DNA of 40,673 bases, from the NCBI GenBank assembly GCA_023253775.1, contig JALRFI010000028.1, forward strand, positions 1 to 40,673. Reading direction: 5' to 3'. Of the stretch, positions 9,670 to 18,883 are shown in pieces. A program made the position numbers and the translations under genes. The DNA is from Crocinitomicaceae bacterium. Its GTDB lineage: Bacteria > Bacteroidota > Bacteroidia > Flavobacteriales_D > Crocinitomicaceae. The notes under the pieces are model-generated. The model ran no database searches and was not told where the DNA came from. It was given only the letters and a program-made list of their open reading frames with translations. How positions within the stretch are numbered: the stretch's first letter is position 1; each line of letters starts with the position of its first letter.

Positions 9670-9718
9670 AATTCAATGTTAACCCGAAAATACAAATTCA
9701 AACTCATCTGCACTCATC

Positions 9719-9749
9719 TTTGTAATCTACTTCATTTACGCTAATTTTG
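9719..9749 (+). promoter_or_regulatory. Predicted Bacteroidetes promoter of mtaB
   Basis: The sequence has TTTG at 9719-9722, a 19-nt spacer, and TAATTTTG at 9742-9749. Both elements and the spacing match the Bacteroidetes housekeeping promoter. The -7 element ends 9 nt before the mtaB ATG, so the mRNA should have almost no 5' leader. Confidence 0.75.
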
Positions 9750-9758
9750 CACCCTCTT

Positions 9759-11084
9759 ATGAATCAGTACAAAAAAGTTTCGTTCTACACCCTAGGCTGC
9801 AAGCTGAATTTCTCAGAAACATCAACTATTGCTCGTCAGTTTATTGATGCTGGGTATGCAAAAGTTGATTTCGAAGAAACTCCCGATATCTACGTGATCA
9901 ACACGTGTTCGGTTACTGAAAATGCTGATAAAAAATGTAAACAGTTAGTCAAAAGAGCCCTTAAAATTAATCCTGAAGCGTTTGTTGCCATCATTGGTTG
10001 TTATGCACAGCTCAAGCCTCAGGAGATTGCTCAGATTCCCGGAGTTGATGTCGTTTTAGGTGCAAATGAGAAATTTAATGTAATAGAACACATTGAAGGA
10101 ATTGATCATAAAGGCAATGTCGCAAAGGTTGAAAATGAATCAATAAAGGAGACGAAAGAATTTGTACCAAGTTTTTCGTTTGGCGACAGAACTCGATCTT
10201 TTCTTAAGGTTCAGGATGGCTGTGATTATTTCTGCACTTTTTGTACAATCCCCTTAGCCCGCGGAAAAAGTAGGAATGCACCCATTCAAGACACCTTAAA
10301 AGAGGCCGAAAAGATTGCCGAAACCAATGTAAAGGAAGTCGTTCTTACTGGCGTAAATATTGGTGATTTTGGACAAGGGAGCGAGGAGAATTTCTTTCAA
10401 TTGATCAAAGGACTTGACATGGTTAAAGGAATTGATAGGTACCGAATTTCATCTATTGAGCCCAACTTACTATCGAATGAAATCATCGATTTTTGCCTTA
10501 ATGAATCAAATCATTTTGTTCCTCATTTCCATATCCCGCTTCAATCTGGAAACAACAGGTTGCTAAAAGCAATGCGCAGAAAGTACTTGAGAGAGCTTTA
10601 TGCGGAACGTGTTTCAAGAATAAAATCAATTAGAAAAGATGCGTGCATTGGCGTTGACGTTATTGTCGGATTTCCAGGTGAAACAGATGAAGAATTCTTG
10701 GATTCTTTGAATTTCCTAAAGGACCTCCCGGTGAGCTATTTCCATGTATTCACCTATTCCGAAAGAGCTAATACCACCGCAGTTAAACTTGGGGATCCAG
10801 TTCCGATGAATGTTCGAAAAGAGCGATCTAAGATGCTACATATTCTCTCAGAAAAAAAGAAAAGAGCTTTTTACGAGGAAAATATAGGAACAATACGTTC
10901 GGTTCTATTTGAAAACGAAGAGGATACCGGAATGATGCACGGATTCACAGAGAATTATGTCAAAGTTAAATTTCCATTTGACGAGCAAATGATCAATACA
11001 TTTCAAACTGTTGAATTATCTGAGATCGATCGAGACGGGATTATGAAGTGTAAGTTGACTTCAACTCAAGCTATTACAGCTTAA
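9759..11084 (+). CDS. mtaB: tRNA N6-threonylcarbamoyladenosine methylthiotransferase MtaB
   Basis: A 441-residue radical SAM enzyme that adds a methylthio group to t6A37 of tRNAs reading ANN codons. The N-terminal UPF0004 domain holds C14, C50 and C81, which bind the auxiliary 4Fe-4S cluster. The radical SAM triad is C155-x3-C159-x2-C162 (CDYFCTFC). A C-terminal TRAM-like tail follows. I chose the ATG at 9759 (MNQYKKVSFYTLGCK). An in-frame TTG at 9747 is the tail of the predicted -7 promoter element and cannot be the start if that promoter is right. The 3' end overlaps the convergent mnmD gene by 11 bp. The MtaB call over MiaB or RimO rests on the TLGCKLNFSET start and the ARGKSRN segment. 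Confidence 0.92.
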   Translation: MNQYKKVSFYTLGCKLNFSETSTIARQFIDAGYAKVDFEETPDIYVINTCSVTENADKKCKQLVKRALKINPEAFVAIIGCYAQLKPQEIAQIPGVDVVLGANEKFNVIEHIEGIDHKGNVAKVENESIKETKEFVPSFSFGDRTRSFLKVQDGCDYFCTFCTIPLARGKSRNAPIQDTLKEAEKIAETNVKEVVLTGVNIGDFGQGSEENFFQLIKGLDMVKGIDRYRISSIEPNLLSNEIIDFCLNESNHFVPHFHIPLQSGNNRLLKAMRRKYLRELYAERVSRIKSIRKDACIGVDVIVGFPGETDEEFLDSLNFLKDLPVSYFHVFTYSERANTTAVKLGDPVPMNVRKERSKMLHILSEKKKRAFYEENIGTIRSVLFENEEDTGMMHGFTENYVKVKFPFDEQMINTFQTVELSEIDRDGIMKCKLTSTQAITA

Positions 11085-11745
11085 TCGCAACTGTCATTTC
11101 CCTCTTGCCGGGAGGCCCGGGTAGCGCAACAACATCAAAACCGATTTGTTTTAGATTTCTTTTGAATTGACCCTGTGCACAATAGGTAATCAATTTGCCA
11201 TTCGTTTTTAATAGCGAGAACATTTTTTCCAGATTATCCATTTCCCACATCTCGCTTTGGGCTCTTGGACCAAATGCATCATAAAAAACAAGGTCAAAGA
11301 TCGAGGGTTCAGGACAAAATACTGATAGATTCTGATGGATCTTTCGAACGGAAAAATGATCGTCATACCGCTCAAGAACACCCCATCTCAAATCGTGCAT
11401 CCAACTGAAAAAATCTACATAATCAACTCCGATTATCTCAACATAATTCAGCTTACTATAAAACTCTTTTTCAACAGGATAAGCTTCAATACCTGAATAT
11501 ATAATTTCAATAGAATTCTCTTTCGCGTACTGATAAGAAAGTAGAGCATTTAACCCAGTCCCTAAACCCATTTCAAAAACTCGAATTGGTAAATCGGACG
11601 AACTTGGTATTAACCCCAAACCATTTTGAATAAAGACGTGCATAGCCTCTTGAATAGCGCCATGTCCTGAATGATAGTTTTCATTCAGGTCGTTAATTCG
11701 AATGGTCATTGAACCATCATTGGTAAGAATCAATTCTTTCTTCAC
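11074..11745 (-). CDS. mnmD: tRNA 5-(aminomethyl)-2-thiouridine34 methyltransferase MnmD-like protein
   Basis: A 223-residue SAM-dependent methyltransferase of the MnmC N-terminal (DUF752) family. In this family it completes the mnm5(s2)U modification at the tRNA wobble position. The SAM-binding motif is FEMGLGTGLNALL, the adenine-ribose acidic residue lies in GIEAYPVE, and the family signature YDAFGPRAQSEMW is followed by YCAQGQFKRNL and PGPPGKREM. There is no C-terminal oxidase domain, so this is the stand-alone MnmD form. The start is a GTG at 11743-11745 (GTG AAG AAA), supported by a -7 element 4 nt upstream. It converges with mtaB and overlaps its last 11 bp; both act on the tRNA anticodon loop. 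Confidence 0.88.
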   Translation of the reverse strand: MKKELILTNDGSMTIRINDLNENYHSGHGAIQEAMHVFIQNGLGLIPSSSDLPIRVFEMGLGTGLNALLSYQYAKENSIEIIYSGIEAYPVEKEFYSKLNYVEIIGVDYVDFFSWMHDLRWGVLERYDDHFSVRKIHQNLSVFCPEPSIFDLVFYDAFGPRAQSEMWEMDNLEKMFSLLKTNGKLITYCAQGQFKRNLKQIGFDVVALPGPPGKREMTVAIKL

Positions 11746-11749
11746 GATA

Positions 11750-11757
11750 CAAAGTTA
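11750..11757 (-). promoter_or_regulatory. Predicted -7 element (TAACTTTG) of mnmD
   Basis: On the minus strand this reads TAACTTTG, a match to TAnnTTTG. It ends 4 nt before the GTG start of mnmD, so transcription should begin at or next to the start codon. No clear -33 TTTG is seen at the usual spacing. Confidence 0.6.
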
Positions 11758-11845
11758 AAGGGGTAATTAACAAATGTTGATAAACGAATTGAATAAATTT
11801 TGATTACTCTTTCATTTACTCCGTGACATTTCGACACGCTTTCGC

Positions 11846-11853
11846 TATATTTG
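11846..11853 (+). promoter_or_regulatory. Predicted -7 element (TATATTTG) of dnaB
   Basis: TATATTTG matches TAnnTTTG and ends 4 nt before the dnaB ATG at 11858. The -33 region at 11822-11826 is poor (CGTGA). This predicts a leaderless or near-leaderless dnaB mRNA. Confidence 0.6.
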
Positions 11854-11857
11854 TTAC

Positions 11858-13429
11858 ATGGAAAACTCGTCTGAAAATAACAGCAAAAAGCCAGCGTCCC
11901 GTGTTCGGTCCAGTAGCTCCATTATTACTGAGCTAGGAAGGATTCCGCCTCAGGCATTAGATTTGGAGCAAGCAGTTCTTGGAGCTATGATGCTTGAAAA
12001 AAATGCTGTAACAGACACCATTGATATTTTGCGACCTCAGAGTTTTTATGACCCGAAGCATCAATTCATTTATGAAGCCATAAGAGAGCTCTTCGGAAAC
12101 TCCAGCCCTATTGATCTTTTGACTGTTGTCAATAAATTAAAGGAAAAAGGAAGTCTTGAAGCTGCCGGAGGAGCGGCATACATCTCACAACTTACTTCTC
12201 GCGTTGCCTCTTCGGCACACGTTGAGTATCACGCCAGGATCATTACTGAGAAATACATTAAAAGAGAATTGATCAGAATGTCCAGCGAAGTCATCAGAGA
12301 TTCGTTTGACGATACGAATGATGTTTTCGATGTTTTGAATAAAGCTGAGGGTGAACTTTTTAAGATTGCTGAGAATAATACAGGTAAACACTTTGACACG
12401 ATGCAGGTTGCAGTTAGTCAAGCCATTCGTGAGATTGAAGCTGCCGCACAAAATAAAGATGGAATTTCAGGTATCCCTACAGGATTCCATAGTCTTGATA
12501 AATTGACTTCAGGATGGCAACGATCTGATATGATCGTAATTGCAGCTCGTCCTGCTATGGGAAAGACTGCCTTCGTATTATCAATGGCCAGAAACACAGC
12601 TGTAGATTATAATATGGGGGTTGCTATCTTCTCCCTTGAAATGTCTTCTGTACAGCTCGTAAAACGTTTGATTTCAGGTGAAGCACGGATCAAAGCAGAA
12701 AAGCTGAGAAAAGGAAATTTGGAAGAACATGAGTTTCAGCAATTGCACTCTAGAATTGCCAAACTGGCCACGGCACCAATTTACATTGATGATACACCAG
12801 GTTTGTCCGTTTTCGATTTAAGAGCTAAATGTCGCAGAATGAAAATGCAATACGACATTCAGATGATCATTATCGACTATTTACAGCTGATGACGTCAGG
12901 AGCAAAAAGCTCAGGAAATAGACAAGAAGAAATTTCGACCATTTCCAGGTCGATTAAGGAAATCGCTAAGGAATTAAACGTTCCTGTGATTGCGTTATCT
13001 CAGCTAAGCCGTTCCGTAGAAACTCGGGGAGGTGATAAAAGACCTGTACTATCAGATCTGCGTGAATCTGGGGCTATCGAACAGGATGCGGATATTGTCT
13101 CATTCATTTATCGCCCTGAGTATTACGGGCTTCATCACGATGAGGAAGGAAATTCAAATCAAGGTCTCGGTGAAATAATTGTTGCAAAGCACCGAAATGG
13201 AGCATTGGAAAATGTTCGATTGAAGTTTGTTGGAGAATACGCTCGTTTTGAAAACATCGAAAATTACATGGATGATTCTACGTCGGAAGGAAACTTTAAT
13301 CTTTCTGCAAATACAGGGTTTGAAAATGAAAACACGAGAACGGTTACTGTAAAAAGTAAAATGAATTCTTTCACAGAAGAATCGGACGATAATTTTGATT
13401 TTAATGAAATTGATGATCCTTCTTTTTAA
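11858..13429 (+). CDS. dnaB: Replicative DNA helicase DnaB
   Basis: A 523-residue hexameric helicase that unwinds DNA ahead of the replication fork. The N-terminal DnaB domain begins near residue 25 (IPPQALDLEQAVLGAMM). The RecA-like ATPase domain has Walker A AARPAMGKT at about residue 229, Walker B IIIDYLQLM near 337, the H3-like ALSQLSRSVE segment, and the DLRESGAIEQDAD motif. The C-terminus carries an acidic, Asn/Glu-rich tail (last ~60 residues) beyond the conserved core. No intein interrupts the Walker motifs. The start ATG at 11858 follows a -7 element by 4 nt. The next gene begins 32 bp downstream on the same strand. Confidence 0.97.
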   Translation: MENSSENNSKKPASRVRSSSSIITELGRIPPQALDLEQAVLGAMMLEKNAVTDTIDILRPQSFYDPKHQFIYEAIRELFGNSSPIDLLTVVNKLKEKGSLEAAGGAAYISQLTSRVASSAHVEYHARIITEKYIKRELIRMSSEVIRDSFDDTNDVFDVLNKAEGELFKIAENNTGKHFDTMQVAVSQAIREIEAAAQNKDGISGIPTGFHSLDKLTSGWQRSDMIVIAARPAMGKTAFVLSMARNTAVDYNMGVAIFSLEMSSVQLVKRLISGEARIKAEKLRKGNLEEHEFQQLHSRIAKLATAPIYIDDTPGLSVFDLRAKCRRMKMQYDIQMIIIDYLQLMTSGAKSSGNRQEEISTISRSIKEIAKELNVPVIALSQLSRSVETRGGDKRPVLSDLRESGAIEQDADIVSFIYRPEYYGLHHDEEGNSNQGLGEIIVAKHRNGALENVRLKFVGEYARFENIENYMDDSTSEGNFNLSANTGFENENTRTVTVKSKMNSFTEESDDNFDFNEIDDPSF

Positions 13430-13461
13430 AGTTTGGATAAATTTTTAAGGACTAATACCTG

Positions 13462-14727
13462 ATGAAAATTTTCATTTCCGCCATATTGATCATTGTTTCT
13501 TCAATTCAATTAAAAGCTACTCAGCTTTTAGTACCAATGGACGAGAGTCAAAACAATCATCTAAAGGCCTATGGTATTGCTTTTTGGACACTTGAGAATG
13601 AGGTAGTCATTGAATGGTTATTGAATTACCGAGGTGGATCATTTCTCATGCCTCATTTGAGAGCGATAGAAGAAGAACTCATCATCAGAGGGGTCAAATA
13701 TGAAGTATTGGCAGATGGGCAGGTGAATCAGATTAAAAATCAAATTGGTAACCCTGAAGTAAACATGGAGATCGTTCAGCTTGAGAAAGCTCCAAAAATT
13801 GCTGTTTACACACCTAATACATCTCAACCCTGGGATGATGCTGTAACAATGGTAATGGAATATGCAGAAATTCCGTACGAAAAGATATATGATTCAGCGA
13901 TTGTTATGGGTGTACTTCCAAAATATGACTGGCTGCATCTTCACCATGAAGATTTTACAGGTCAATACGGTAAATTCTATGCCAATTACAGATCTTATCC
14001 ATGGTACAAAGAACAAGTAGCAGCCGCTGAACGAGATGCAGAAATGCTTGGGTTTAAAAAAGTTTCTGAGCTCAAACTGGCAGTCGCGTCTTCTATTAAG
14101 AATTTCGTTGCGGGTGGAGGTTTTCTATTTACGATGTGTAGTGGAACAGATAGTTTCGATATCGCTTTAGCTGCGCACAACACTGATATCTGCGAATCAA
14201 TGTTTGACGGGGATTCATCAGATCCCAGAGCACAAGACAAATTAGACTATTCGAATTCATTTGCATTTGAGGACTATAAATTGGTACGAGACCCAATGAT
14301 TTATGAGTATTCTGAAATCGATGGAACTGAATTAAGAAGATTGAATAGAGTAACTGAAAACACCGACAAATTCACGTTGTTTGAATTCAGTGCGAAATGG
14401 GATATTGTACCCACCATGCTTACTCAATGTCATACAGATGTTATTTCAGGTTTCATGGGGCAGACTACAGATTTTAAAAAAGACTTCATAAAGCCTAATG
14501 TGCTTGTTATGGGGGAAAATAAATCACTTGGCACAGCAAGGTATTTACATGGAGAATATGGTCAGGGAACCTGGACTTTTTATAGTGGACATGATCCGGA
14601 AGATTATGAGCATAGAGTTGGAGATCCTCATACAGACCTTAATTTGCATCCCAATTCGCCAGGATACAGATTGATTTTGAATAATATTTTATTTCCAGCA
14701 GCCAAAAAGAAAAAGCGAAAGACTTAA
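13462..14727 (+). CDS. Secreted Bacteroidetes protein with class I glutamine amidotransferase-like elbow (often labelled asparagine synthetase B)
   Basis: A 421-residue protein with a signal peptide (MKIFISAILIIVSSIQLKA) followed by TQLLVPMDESQNNHLKAYG. Related Bacteroidetes proteins are often labelled asparagine synthetase B. That name does not fit what is visible: there is no N-terminal nucleophile Cys2, no ATP-pyrophosphatase loop, and the protein is exported. Around residue 226 there is a GGGFLFTMCSGTDSFD segment resembling the nucleophile elbow of class I glutamine amidotransferase/ThuA-like folds, and HGEYGQGTWTFYSGHDPEDY near the C-terminus could supply a His. The C-terminus ends in a Lys/Arg cluster (KKKKRKT). 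It follows dnaB by 32 bp and may be co-transcribed. The molecular function is unknown. Confidence 0.7.
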   Translation: MKIFISAILIIVSSIQLKATQLLVPMDESQNNHLKAYGIAFWTLENEVVIEWLLNYRGGSFLMPHLRAIEEELIIRGVKYEVLADGQVNQIKNQIGNPEVNMEIVQLEKAPKIAVYTPNTSQPWDDAVTMVMEYAEIPYEKIYDSAIVMGVLPKYDWLHLHHEDFTGQYGKFYANYRSYPWYKEQVAAAERDAEMLGFKKVSELKLAVASSIKNFVAGGGFLFTMCSGTDSFDIALAAHNTDICESMFDGDSSDPRAQDKLDYSNSFAFEDYKLVRDPMIYEYSEIDGTELRRLNRVTENTDKFTLFEFSAKWDIVPTMLTQCHTDVISGFMGQTTDFKKDFIKPNVLVMGENKSLGTARYLHGEYGQGTWTFYSGHDPEDYEHRVGDPHTDLNLHPNSPGYRLILNNILFPAAKKKKRKT

Positions 14728-14794
14728 ATTATTAACAATCATTGGTGGTTAGTAGTCAAAAGATTAAATTCGAATGATCTAAAACTATTAAGAA

Positions 14795-17700
14795 ATGAAA
14801 AAAAGCTATTTTACTCTTGTGGCTTTGCTTCTGTTTTCATCAACGTTTGCTCAAAAAAACATAGCTGAACAGCCTGTATTGCAAAACAAGATCAAAACAA
14901 CAGTCAAACCATCGCAACCTTCTTCTTTACAGATTAATTTCGGCACTTCCCAAAAAGATGTCAACAGAGGCTCTGGCATTGATGAGGCTCATAACTGTAA
15001 ATCGCATGATTTTACCAAGGATTATTACCAGAGAATTGGAATTTGGGAACAGGTTCAATCTGATTATCTTCAAAATGCAGGAAATGTTCAGATCCCTACC
15101 TCTATGCGTGTACCAGGAGCAAATACAATCCCTGTCATTTTTCATGTTGTATACAACCCTAACAACCCAGCAGAAAACGTATCGAATGCCCTGATTATGC
15201 AGGTATATAACGATCTTTTGGAGGATTTTACTTTATTGAACGCTGACGCTTCACAGGCTCGGACGGGATTCGGATTTATTCCAGCCGATCCGAATATCAA
15301 TTTCTGTCTTGCAACTCAGACACCAACAGGTACTCCGCTAACAGAAGTTGGTGTGGTGAGAGTTTCAACAACGGAAGACTGGTATAACTCAGATGGTGGT
15401 GAAGAAAATAAAATGAAATCATCCGCTACGGGTGGTTCTCAGATCTGGGATAGAAACAAATACTTAAACGTATGGATATGTGACATTTCAAATGGCGCAA
15501 ACTCCGGTACTGCAGGATATGCATATCGTCCTACAACTTCTTTCCTACCGGGGTCCTCAATCGATGGAATCGTATTGGATTACAACCTTGGAATGAACAA
15601 CGATAATGTCTTAACTCACGAAGTTGGACACTACCTTGGACTTGACCACACATGGGGAGGATCAGGTAGTTGCACAAATGATGATGGCTTCACGGATACA
15701 CCAAATACTGCTGGTCCATCATTCAACTATTCTGGTTCATGTTCCGGAAATCAGACTACTTGTTCTGGGGTTCAGACACAATATGAAAACTACATGGATT
15801 ACAGTAACTGTACTGTAATGTTTACTCAAAATCAGGCTGACTACATGCTTTCCATCTTAAATGGAATTAGAAGCTCATTATTGCAGTCACCTGGCTGTGA
15901 CCCTGTGAATGCACCTCCAGTAACAAACTTTATTGCTGATATTGGTTCACCTATAATTATACCGGTAGGAGGTTCTGTAAACTTCACTGATATTTCGACA
16001 AATGCCCCGACGGCTTGGATCTGGAATTTTGGAGGTGGCGCTGCAAATCAAACAGTTCAGAATCCTGCAGTAACTTTCAATACGGTTGGCACATACACTA
16101 TTACACTTACAGCTTCAAATTCTTATGGAAGTGATTCCGAGATAAAGACAGGTTTTGTTCAAGTGGTTGCAGCAGCGTCTGGAACAGCTTGCGATACATT
16201 AAGGAACTACAACCCGGTGACTGAAGACCTCGCAGCATATATCACAGAATTCACAGGATGGAATGATTGGGGTTACTTCCCCGGTACAGGGGCTTATGAT
16301 TACCCTCCTGTCTTCCCGACAACACGTTGGGCTGATCGCTATGTTGCACCTGCCACAACTCAGGTAAGAAGGCTGATTTTCCCTATTCTACAAGTCGACA
16401 ATAATTCAGGAACAGGATTAATGAAAATACGTGTCCATTCTGAAACAGCTGGTAATCCTGGTGCAGTATTGGCAACAGATACACTACTACTGGCTGATAT
16501 GGATGAACAAGCATATAATACTTTTGACTTCACGAATCCTCCAACTGTAACTGGGGCTTTCTGGATTTCATTTGAATTATTCTATGGTACTCCTCAGGAT
16601 ACTGTTATTTTAACATGTGTTGATTTTGATTACAGAAACGGAACTCTTGCAACTGGAGTAAATACAATGAAGTTATTTAACAATGCCCAATGGAGAACGC
16701 CTGAATCACTATATGGAACTTCATGGAAATCAAGTTTATGGCTGGATGTTTTAACTTCCAATGGACCTAATCCTGTCGCGAATTTTACGTTTAGTGAAGC
16801 AGAGATATGTCAGGGTGGGCAAATTACTGTTAATGGATCTGGATCGACCAATACCACTTTTTATGACTGGTATGTAACCAATGATCCTGTTACTACAGTG
16901 TTGACGAATAGTAATCTGTCGGGTACGACATTCACTTTCGCAAACACAGGAAACCATAGGATCTATTTATTTGCAGATGGTTCATGTAAAACAAGTGGTT
17001 TGTATTTGCCGGTGGTTGTAAATCCTCTACCCGCTGCAACCGTAACAGGAACTGCTACGACTTGTGGGAACAACAACGGAATAATAACAATTACCAATCC
17101 TACAGGAGGAGATACTCCGAATTACAGTTATTCGATTAACGGATCTATTTATCAGACAGGTGCTACATTCACTAATCTAGCTGCAGGAACGTATACTGTG
17201 TACATTAAGACTCCGGGTAGTAACTGTCAGGCAACATATTCGGTAACAATCGGGACTTCAACTGCCTTTAATGCTTCAGTATCTCCCAACACATCCGTTT
17301 GTCCGGGTAACTCTGCCACAATTACGGCATCAGGTGGAACCACCTACGCTTGGTATGATGGGTCAACTTTGATTGGATCAACTGCATCCTTGACTGTAAC
17401 ACCGGCAACGACAACTCAATACACCTGCTTAGTAACCAATAGCTCTGGTTGTCAATCGACAGTCTACGCAACGGTTGCAGTAACTTCACCTCCAAGCGCA
17501 AACTTTACATTTAGTGATTTTTGTTTCGGCGCTCCTAATGGTCCAACTAATATAATTACTTCAGGAGGGACGTTTAGCTTCAGTTCAGCACCAGGAGATG
17601 GTGCAACGATAAATGCCACCTCAGGTGTTATTTCAAATCCTACTTTAGGAACCACATATTCAGTTCAATATGCTGTTTCTGGATCTTGTCCGAATTCATT

Positions 17701-18862
17701 TATTGAAACCGTTACAGTGAATACAGTTGACGACCCTACATTTACATCGGCAAACTGGTGTCAAGGCACCAGTAATACTGTAACAAACATCGTAACTACT
17801 GGTGGTACATTCTCTTTAAACCCAACTCCGACTGATGGAGCTTCAATAAATGCTACCACAGGAGTAATAAGCAATGCAGTGGTAGGCAACTCGTACACTA
17901 TACAGTACCTCACTCCTGCTGGGGCATGTCAATCATCAAATACCCAGACTGTGACATACAATGCAACGCCTGCAGTGAATGGTGGTAATGATCAGACAGT
18001 TTGTGGTGGAGCTACAGTTACACTTTCGGCAACAGGAGCTACGACGTACTCATGGACTGGAGGAGTAACAAATGGCGTTGCTTTTACGCCATCTGCTACG
18101 ACTACCTATACCGTTACAGGGACTTCGAATGGTTGTGTAAATACTGACCAGGTAGTGGTTACAGTTAATCCAGCACCAACAGTGAATGCAGGTGCTGATC
18201 AGTCTGCATGTGAAGGAAATTCTGTAACGCTTACCGCTTCCGGTTCAGCCACGACTTACACTTGGAATAATGGAATCACACAAGGTACTTCATTTACACC
18301 TGCAGTGGGGTCAACGACGTACACGGTAACAGGAACTGGAACAGGAGGTTGTACGGCAACTGATCAGGTGAGTGTAACGATCAATTCAAATCCTACAGTC
18401 TCATTAGCTACTTTCCCTACCCCTTGTGTGAACTGGGATGGATTCCTTCTTTCAGAGGGTTCACCTGCAGGAGGATTATACTCTGGAACTGGAGTAAGCT
18501 CAAATGCCTTTGACCCGCTGACAGCAGGTGTAGGTACTTACACGATCACTTATGATTATACTGACGGGAATGGCTGTTCCGGCTCAGCTCAGGGATCTAT
18601 TACAGTAGATGCCTGTGCAGGTATCGAAGAGCAAGTAAATCCAGAATTTGGAATATACCCGAATCCAACCAACGAAATGGTTAGTATCGAGTTTGAAGGT
18701 AAATTCGATTATAATGTGTTTGATGCAAGTGGACGATTGATCACTTTTGGATCAGGAAACATGGTTAGCACCGTTGATATGACCCACTTCGAATCTGGTT
18801 TATACATGTTTGAATTGCAAAGTTCAACTGTATCATCAACGATTAGAGTTATTAAACAATAA
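14795..18862 (+). CDS. Secreted M43-type (pappalysin/cytophagalysin-like) metalloprotease with PKD/Ig-like repeats and type A T9SS sorting domain
   Basis: A 1355-residue secreted protease. Residues 1-19 are a signal peptide ending TFAQK, followed by a pro-region. The zinc motif HEVGHYLGLDH lies at about residues 275-285 and the Met-turn NYMDYS near 331, the arrangement of M43 metzincins. A PKD domain follows (about 375-455, with WIWNFGGG and GTYTITLTASNSYG). Further beta-sandwich modules come next. They include two tandem pairs: NxVTNIVTTGGTFS-type units, then GxDQxxCxGxxVTL-type Ig-like units at about 1055-1200. The last ~80 residues are a type A sorting domain (FGIYPNPTNEMVSIEF, FESGLYMFEL, TIRVIKQ). 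It is therefore exported by the T9SS and probably anchored or released at the surface. The substrate is unknown. A strong terminator follows. Confidence 0.9.
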   Translation: MKKSYFTLVALLLFSSTFAQKNIAEQPVLQNKIKTTVKPSQPSSLQINFGTSQKDVNRGSGIDEAHNCKSHDFTKDYYQRIGIWEQVQSDYLQNAGNVQIPTSMRVPGANTIPVIFHVVYNPNNPAENVSNALIMQVYNDLLEDFTLLNADASQARTGFGFIPADPNINFCLATQTPTGTPLTEVGVVRVSTTEDWYNSDGGEENKMKSSATGGSQIWDRNKYLNVWICDISNGANSGTAGYAYRPTTSFLPGSSIDGIVLDYNLGMNNDNVLTHEVGHYLGLDHTWGGSGSCTNDDGFTDTPNTAGPSFNYSGSCSGNQTTCSGVQTQYENYMDYSNCTVMFTQNQADYMLSILNGIRSSLLQSPGCDPVNAPPVTNFIADIGSPIIIPVGGSVNFTDISTNAPTAWIWNFGGGAANQTVQNPAVTFNTVGTYTITLTASNSYGSDSEIKTGFVQVVAAASGTACDTLRNYNPVTEDLAAYITEFTGWNDWGYFPGTGAYDYPPVFPTTRWADRYVAPATTQVRRLIFPILQVDNNSGTGLMKIRVHSETAGNPGAVLATDTLLLADMDEQAYNTFDFTNPPTVTGAFWISFELFYGTPQDTVILTCVDFDYRNGTLATGVNTMKLFNNAQWRTPESLYGTSWKSSLWLDVLTSNGPNPVANFTFSEAEICQGGQITVNGSGSTNTTFYDWYVTNDPVTTVLTNSNLSGTTFTFANTGNHRIYLFADGSCKTSGLYLPVVVNPLPAATVTGTATTCGNNNGIITITNPTGGDTPNYSYSINGSIYQTGATFTNLAAGTYTVYIKTPGSNCQATYSVTIGTSTAFNASVSPNTSVCPGNSATITASGGTTYAWYDGSTLIGSTASLTVTPATTTQYTCLVTNSSGCQSTVYATVAVTSPPSANFTFSDFCFGAPNGPTNIITSGGTFSFSSAPGDGATINATSGVISNPTLGTTYSVQYAVSGSCPNSFIETVTVNTVDDPTFTSANWCQGTSNTVTNIVTTGGTFSLNPTPTDGASINATTGVISNAVVGNSYTIQYLTPAGACQSSNTQTVTYNATPAVNGGNDQTVCGGATVTLSATGATTYSWTGGVTNGVAFTPSATTTYTVTGTSNGCVNTDQVVVTVNPAPTVNAGADQSACEGNSVTLTASGSATTYTWNNGITQGTSFTPAVGSTTYTVTGTGTGGCTATDQVSVTINSNPTVSLATFPTPCVNWDGFLLSEGSPAGGLYSGTGVSSNAFDPLTAGVGTYTITYDYTDGNGCSGSAQGSITVDACAGIEEQVNPEFGIYPNPTNEMVSIEFEGKFDYNVFDASGRLITFGSGNMVSTVDMTHFESGLYMFELQSSTVSSTIRVIKQ

Positions 18863-18883
18863 TACTTCAATTGACAAATAATT

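Noticed and set aside
9747-9758. TTG as start of mtaB (adds MHPL)
   Set aside because: It overlaps the last bases of a well-formed -7 promoter element and adds residues not typical of the family; ATG at 9759 fits better.
11108-11120. GC-rich palindrome CCGGGAGGCCCGG
   Set aside because: It lies inside mnmD and encodes the conserved PGPPG segment; there is no T-run, so it is explained by the protein.
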